7,914 nucleotides of DNA from Thermoplasmatota archaeon (GTDB lineage Archaea > Thermoplasmatota > B47-G6 > B47-G6B > 47-G6). Below the pieces are notes generated by a model that had not been told where the DNA came from, made no database searches, and worked only from the letters and a program-made list of their open reading frames with translations. The DNA lies in assembly GCA_029258975.1 (NCBI GenBank), contig JAPDJS010000005.1, positions 1 through 7,914 on the forward strand. The letters run 5' to 3'. The position numbers and the translations under genes are program-made. Each line of letters starts with the position of its first letter. Position 1 is the stretch's first letter. This document shows, one piece after another, positions 4,919 to 7,914 of the stretch.

Positions 4919-5983
4919 TTATAAGCCCTTGCGATATTCCTCCAATATGATATTTCTCTTTTTGACTTCTCTAATAATTTCGTCAAAGAGCTTCTCTTCC
5001 ATTCCAAAGTATTCTGGTGGAATCACTCCTGGCTCGAAATCATGCTTTATCATTAGGCGTACTGTTATCGCAGTTATATAGCCGGTACTCCTCGCCATAG
5101 AAGTAAAACCATCCCGAGCCTCGTCGTACATGAAATATCTTATTTCTTGTTCTCCGGACCTTCCATAGACTTCCATTATAGAAAAGTCATCGCTTTCAAA
5201 CTGCATTAAAGGTAAGATAACTTTCATCGTGGATTCTACGTTTTCCGGGTCGAAAAATCCGAGCTCTTTCAGTACTTTCATCCTTTCTAAGTGTCCTTTC
5301 CAGCGGAGCGTGTTCTCACAAAGATTTTCCGCTTTTATTGTGGTTAAAAGAGTCCGTAACCCATCGCTAACGAAGCTTTCAAACTCAAAATCTTTAATCC
5401 TTACTTGTTTAATATCTTGCAGAGGATCTACACTTGTAAGGCAGCCATTTCTTATAATCCTGGCGGGACGTGTATATTCCTCTATTAAGTCATATGGAGA
5501 AAACAGAACCTTGTGATAAAGTGGTGGTTGGGGATTTTTTGGTAGCCCTCCAACGTTTATAACCCCTTCATCAAGCTTTCCGAGGACTGCATGTATATGG
5601 CCCACTAAAATGTTGCTAAGGCCTGGAGCAAACCCCGCGTCCACAACCATCCTAATTCCTACCTCTTTTGCCTGAGCATCTAACTCTAGCGGATTCTCTG
5701 GCATGAAAGAGACGTCTACAACATCTCTTCTTGCTTTAATTGCGGTTTTTAGTGTAGAGAATCCGAGCTTTCCAGGTAGGGCTCCTACAATGAGGTCAAA
5801 CTTCTTCATGAATCCTACGAGGTCTTCAAAATTTGAGGCATCCAACTCATGAGTCATCGCAAAATCCTCGACCAAGCGTAAACGCTCTTTACTTTTGTCA
5901 GCGACAGAAACTTCAAAATCTTTGCTTAGGTCATATGCTACTAATCTACCAACATTTCCAGCCCCTAAGATGCAAATTTCCAT
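4919..5983 (-). CDS. Saccharopine dehydrogenase family protein, L-lysine 6-dehydrogenase-like
   Basis: This NAD(P)-dependent oxidoreductase has 354 residues from the ATG at 5983. The Rossmann loop is ICILGAGNVG at 3-12. DAGFAPGLSN (115-124) is the characteristic link between the nucleotide domain and the catalytic domain in the saccharopine dehydrogenase / LysDH family. GGLPKNPQPPL (145-155), the region EEYTRPARIIRNG (168-180), RWKGHLERMKVL (227-238) and SMARSTGYITA (295-305) all match, from memory, the layout of bacterial L-lysine 6-dehydrogenase. Those enzymes deaminate lysine to the cyclic piperideine carboxylate. Carboxynorspermidine or saccharopine-type reactions are alternatives. A TTG at 5998 would add five residues, but GGGGAG lies between it and the ATG, so ATG is chosen. 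A TATA box at 6037-6045 drives it. No lysine-pathway gene is adjacent. Confidence 0.87.
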   Translation of the reverse strand: MEICILGAGNVGRLVAYDLSKDFEVSVADKSKERLRLVEDFAMTHELDASNFEDLVGFMKKFDLIVGALPGKLGFSTLKTAIKARRDVVDVSFMPENPLELDAQAKEVGIRMVVDAGFAPGLSNILVGHIHAVLGKLDEGVINVGGLPKNPQPPLYHKVLFSPYDLIEEYTRPARIIRNGCLTSVDPLQDIKQVRIKDFEFESFVSDGLRTLLTTIKAENLCENTLRWKGHLERMKVLKELGFFDPENVESTMKVILPLMQFESDDFSIMEVYGRSGEQEIRYFMYDEARDGFTSMARSTGYITAITVRLMIKHDFEPGVIPPEYFGMEEKLFDEIIREVKKRNIILEEYRKGL

Positions 5984-5988
5984 ACCTT

Positions 5989-5994
5989 CTCCCC
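5989..5994 (-). promoter_or_regulatory. Ribosome site deciding the dehydrogenase start
   Basis: GGGGAG on the minus strand (5994-5989) is 5 bases before the ATG at 5983 and downstream of the alternative TTG at 5998, so the ATG is the likely start. Confidence 0.55.
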
Positions 5995-6036
5995 ACAAAT
6001 TGAAAAGTTTGATACTAATCTAATGTATTTTGGCTC

Positions 6037-6045
6037 TATATAAGG
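6037..6045 (-). promoter_or_regulatory. TATA box of the dehydrogenase gene
   Basis: CCTTATATA on the minus strand is centred about 57 bases before the ATG at 5983. The usual spacing gives a transcript start near 6014 and a leader of about 30 bases containing the GGGGAG ribosome site. Confidence 0.6.
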
Positions 6046-6096
6046 TAGGCTGAAAGTAAGAGCGCATCACCAGAGAATCCTCAACTAATTCTAGTC

Positions 6097-6129
6097 ATAG
6101 TTATGAATAGTTATTTATTTTATAGTTAT
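6097..6129. repeat. Three direct copies of ATAGTTAT
   Basis: ATAGTTAT occurs at 6097-6104, 6107-6114 and 6122-6129, with 10- and 15-base steps. The last two copies extend to ATAGTTATTT. They lie 50-90 bases upstream of the dehydrogenase TATA box and before the + ORF at 6215. They could be regulator sites on one helix face (the 10-base step) or chance in AT-rich DNA. Confidence 0.45.
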
Positions 6130-6214
6130 TTGATACCCTTTTTGGCTATACACTCACAATATAAGAGATCGGAACAGAACAAGTCAGCATAAGTTTTGAA
6201 GCTATCATATAGCT

Positions 6215-6409
6215 GTGTGTACTATTACACTTGTTTTTACATTTCAAGCAAGACAAGTGCCCGAGTATTCTACTTATGTGGGTGTTAATTATGGAACAAT
6301 TGAGAAACTAATTGAGGCTTTCGGCTTTGAGAGCGTGATAAAGAGGGAAGAAAAACTTGAACTAATTGTTGCTATTGGTGAAAGAAAAATCACTATTAGA
6401 GCCGAATAG
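6215..6409 (+). CDS. Doubtful small ORF, 64 residues
   Basis: From a GTG at 6215 the frame encodes 64 residues to TAG at 6407-6409. The N-terminal third (CTITLVFTFQARQVPEY) looks weak. The last 40 residues are coding-like: GTIEKLIEAFGFESVIK, then a strand KLELIVAIG and ERKITIRAE. A helix followed by a strand pair with an IVAIG turn vaguely recalls the end of a MoaD/ThiS ubiquitin-like fold, but the C-terminal Gly-Gly those need is missing. I find no ribosome site before the GTG, and a TGA 16 bases upstream closes the frame. It may be the 3' remnant of a lost gene. I do not recognise it with confidence. Confidence 0.3.
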   Translation: MCTITLVFTFQARQVPEYSTYVGVNYGTIEKLIEAFGFESVIKREEKLELIVAIGERKITIRAE

Positions 6410-6556
6410 GTACCATAATAAAGTCGAAGATGCTCACTTGTTCAGACGCTTCTTTTTCTTGTTTCTGGTTAACTCGAGACGGAATTATAGAGACTATCTT
6501 AATTCATTCTATGGCTCTTCTTCGGCCAGTATTATTGGCGGATAACCAGTTGAAAA

Positions 6557-6760
6557 TCAAGGAGACTTCACGTCTTTAAACTTCTCGCTTGCCTGTTCTC
6601 CGCCAATTCCCCAGTTTTCTTTTGGCACCTCGTGTATTATCACCTCGACCGCCTGGGGCGGTATGTTCATCTCCGCGAAGAGCTTCGTAATGCCCTCTAT
6701 AACCCTCTTCTTTGCCTCGTTTGAAAATCCTTTCCAGACGTATACATGAACAAGCGGCAT
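6557..6760 (-). CDS. 4-oxalocrotonate tautomerase-like protein
   Basis: This small enzyme of the tautomerase superfamily has 67 residues, the family's usual length of 60-70. The protein starts Met-Pro, so removal of Met would expose the catalytic N-terminal Pro-1. The beta-alpha-beta fold is clear: strand PLVHVYVW, helix NEAKKRVIEGITKLFAEM, strand AVEVIIHEVP, then the NWGIGGE turn. In the Pseudomonas enzyme Arg11 and Arg39 bind the substrate's carboxylates. Here the matching places are Phe and Glu, and Phe50 is Trp. It probably accepts a different substrate from 4-oxalocrotonate, and it may act as a tautomerase on an unknown enol. The ATG at 6760 has no ribosome site, and an ATTTTTTAG tract 25-30 bases upstream suggests a leaderless message. 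It is 109 bases downstream of the CofE-like gene, probably transcribed on its own. Confidence 0.86.
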   Translation of the reverse strand: MPLVHVYVWKGFSNEAKKRVIEGITKLFAEMNIPPQAVEVIIHEVPKENWGIGGEQASEKFKDVKSP

Positions 6761-6781
6761 GTGTTAATTATCTATCTTCTC

Positions 6782-6793
6782 ACTAAAAAATTC
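6782..6793 (-). promoter_or_regulatory. TATA-like box of a leaderless tautomerase message
   Basis: GAATTTTTTAG on the minus strand is centred about 27 bases before the ATG at 6760. With the normal TATA spacing transcription would begin at or next to the ATG, which agrees with the lack of a ribosome site. Confidence 0.35.
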
Positions 6794-6869
6794 TTTTGAT
6801 TTTATCTAAAACTCATGATCTCCTTTTAACTCCAATAACTTTAGAGTTACTAGTCTCTAGTTAAGTCTG

Positions 6870-7784
6870 TTACTTGAGTAATATCGATAGAAGTGTTTTA
6901 AGTAGATGTTTCATCCCAAGAACTCTTAACGTATGTTTTGCTATGTATTTCAATGCTTTGGCATATTCCCCAATATTTTCTATTCTATCACCGTATCCAC
7001 AATCACACTTCTCATAGTTTACCCCTCTAATCAGCGCAACAGGTATTCCCTGAGATCCCTGCTTCATGACCAAAGCAGCTGCTGCACATAACTCATGAGC
7101 TATCACGTCTACTCCGCCAAACTTAGGTTTACCGTATAGATCCTGTTCTCCAAAACCCCTTTCTACGGGCTCTATACCATAAGAGCCTCTTGCAATATCT
7201 AGAGATCCCACAAAAAATACCTCTGTGTCACATATAACAACCGCTATGTCTTTTCCTGTAAGCTCTCTTATCCTATCCCTCAACTCCTTGGCTATTGCAT
7301 CTATATTCCTCGGAGGTATTGAAAGGATGTTTTGTGGATGGTTCGAGGAGTCAATACCGGCATCACTCCACAGCATACCATCCCTCAAAACAAGGAACAT
7401 TGTCGGGTACTCCTCGAGGGCTTTCTTGGCAAGCTCTGGGTCCTTCGAGAGCTTGTAGATATCAATAATCCCCTTATCGGCAAGCTCCTTAATAGGGATT
7501 GCAAGCAATAACTCGTCACTCTCCCTAAGAAGAAGCTCTATAAACCGTGGATTAACGCCAGCCTTGGAAGATATGGCTAGAGCTCTGGGCGAAGGCTTAA
7601 CGTCGTTTATATCGATAAGTAGATCCAAACATTTGGAGATAAGTTTACATGTGATAACAATTATATCTCCGTCTCTAAGCTCCAAACCTTGTTTCTTAAT
7701 CGAATCGACAATCAGACTAGCAAGATCGCATCTCCCTTCAACGATGGGAAGTTTAATGCCATAGATCTCAATTGGATCCGCCAT
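6870..7784 (-). CDS. Divergent CofE-like protein (F420-0:gamma-glutamyl ligase family)
   Basis: This 304-residue protein belongs to the family of CofE, which adds glutamates to coenzyme F420-0 using GTP. Matching landmarks are KLISK (47-51), DAGIDSSN (141-148), ELTGKDIAVVICDT (174-187), the DLYGKPKFGGVDVIAHELCAAAALV block (215-239) and GIPVALIRG (246-254). It differs from ordinary CofE (about 250 residues) in four ways. About 25-30 extra residues lie before DAGID (about 100-130). The DTxGRxxR element reads DTEVFFVG. The usual aDElA reads AHELC. The C-terminus is longer, with CDCGYGD at 260-266. The metal-binding DT and GID aspartates remain. It may be a true crenarchaeal ligase variant or a paralogue with another substrate. 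The start is ATG with GGGTG 8 bases upstream. No other F420 gene is nearby. Confidence 0.82.
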   Translation of the reverse strand: MADPIEIYGIKLPIVEGRCDLASLIVDSIKKQGLELRDGDIIVITCKLISKCLDLLIDINDVKPSPRALAISSKAGVNPRFIELLLRESDELLLAIPIKELADKGIIDIYKLSKDPELAKKALEEYPTMFLVLRDGMLWSDAGIDSSNHPQNILSIPPRNIDAIAKELRDRIRELTGKDIAVVICDTEVFFVGSLDIARGSYGIEPVERGFGEQDLYGKPKFGGVDVIAHELCAAAALVMKQGSQGIPVALIRGVNYEKCDCGYGDRIENIGEYAKALKYIAKHTLRVLGMKHLLKTLLSILLK

Positions 7785-7792
7785 AAAGCAAA

Positions 7793-7797
7793 CACCC
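7793..7797 (-). promoter_or_regulatory. Ribosome site of the CofE-like gene
   Basis: GGGTG on the minus strand lies 8 bases before the ATG at 7784 and supports that start. I cannot pick a convincing TATA box upstream, although the region to 7914 is AT-rich. Confidence 0.45.
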
Positions 7798-7914
7798 TTT
7801 GTTAATACATAACCATAACCAACGAGACTAAAGATAAGTGGTTAAGGGCAAAATACCTAATTCTAAATATCTATTAATTTAGAACAAATAAAAAGAATCA
7901 GCTCGAAGATACTA

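Larger units (their letters stand above)
5984..6556. other. Spacer right of the dehydrogenase
   Basis: It contains the dehydrogenase promoter and ribosome site, the ATAGTTAT repeats and the doubtful 64-codon ORF. A T-rich tract on + at about 6450-6467 (TTCTTTTTCTTGTTTCTGG) could end transcription of that ORF. The rest shows no gene that I can support on either strand. Confidence 0.45.

Noticed and set aside
1..7914. CRISPR array, insertion sequence ends, rRNA or tRNA genes
   Set aside because: I read for regular repeats, terminal inverted repeats with target duplications, transposase motifs and tRNA arms and found none that hold up.

Overview
The window looks like a piece of a thermophilic archaeal chromosome, probably Thermoproteota or a relative. 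It is AT-rich. Genes are preceded by TATA-like boxes and by GGTG-type ribosome sites matching the archaeal 16S 3' end. Start codons are often GTG or TTG. The gene set (CorA transporter, HEPN/MNT pair, CofE-like ligase, LysDH-like dehydrogenase, small membrane proteins) fits such an organism. The assignment is inference; no rRNA or tRNA gene is present to fix it.

Layout from left to right. (1) A CorA-family metal channel on + runs in from the left edge, so its 5' end is cut off. (2) A gene-poor 0.5 kb stretch holds short coding-like relics, including a minus-strand 30-residue piece resembling a glycosyltransferase N-terminus. (3) A small + gene for a 111-residue protein, tentatively DUF6054-like, has a clear TATA box and ribosome site. 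(4) About 0.4 kb holds either a decayed small gene or a structured RNA. (5) A minus-strand class I SAM methyltransferase follows. (6) A + gene encodes an 80-residue two-helix membrane protein. (7) Convergent to it is a minus-strand HEPN/MNT two-gene operon with a 35-base overlap, a typical toxin-antitoxin arrangement. (8) A possible small membrane protein lies just downstream of a minus-strand dehydrogenase of the saccharopine dehydrogenase / L-lysine 6-dehydrogenase family, which has a good TATA box. (9) An AT-rich spacer carries three ATAGTTAT repeats and a doubtful 64-residue + ORF. (10) Two separate minus-strand genes end the window: a 4-oxalocrotonate-tautomerase-like protein that keeps Pro-1 but lacks the usual arginines, and a divergent, enlarged CofE (F420-0:gamma-glutamyl ligase) homologue.

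Apart from the HEPN/MNT pair the genes look like single transcription units with unrelated jobs; I see no shared pathway. The long spacers with coding-like debris suggest a region that has lost genes. I did not find convincing evidence of a complete new multi-gene system. The best second-look items are the divergent CofE paralogue, the altered tautomerase, the 1970-2228 relic or RNA, and the HEPN/MNT pair with its TTG start.
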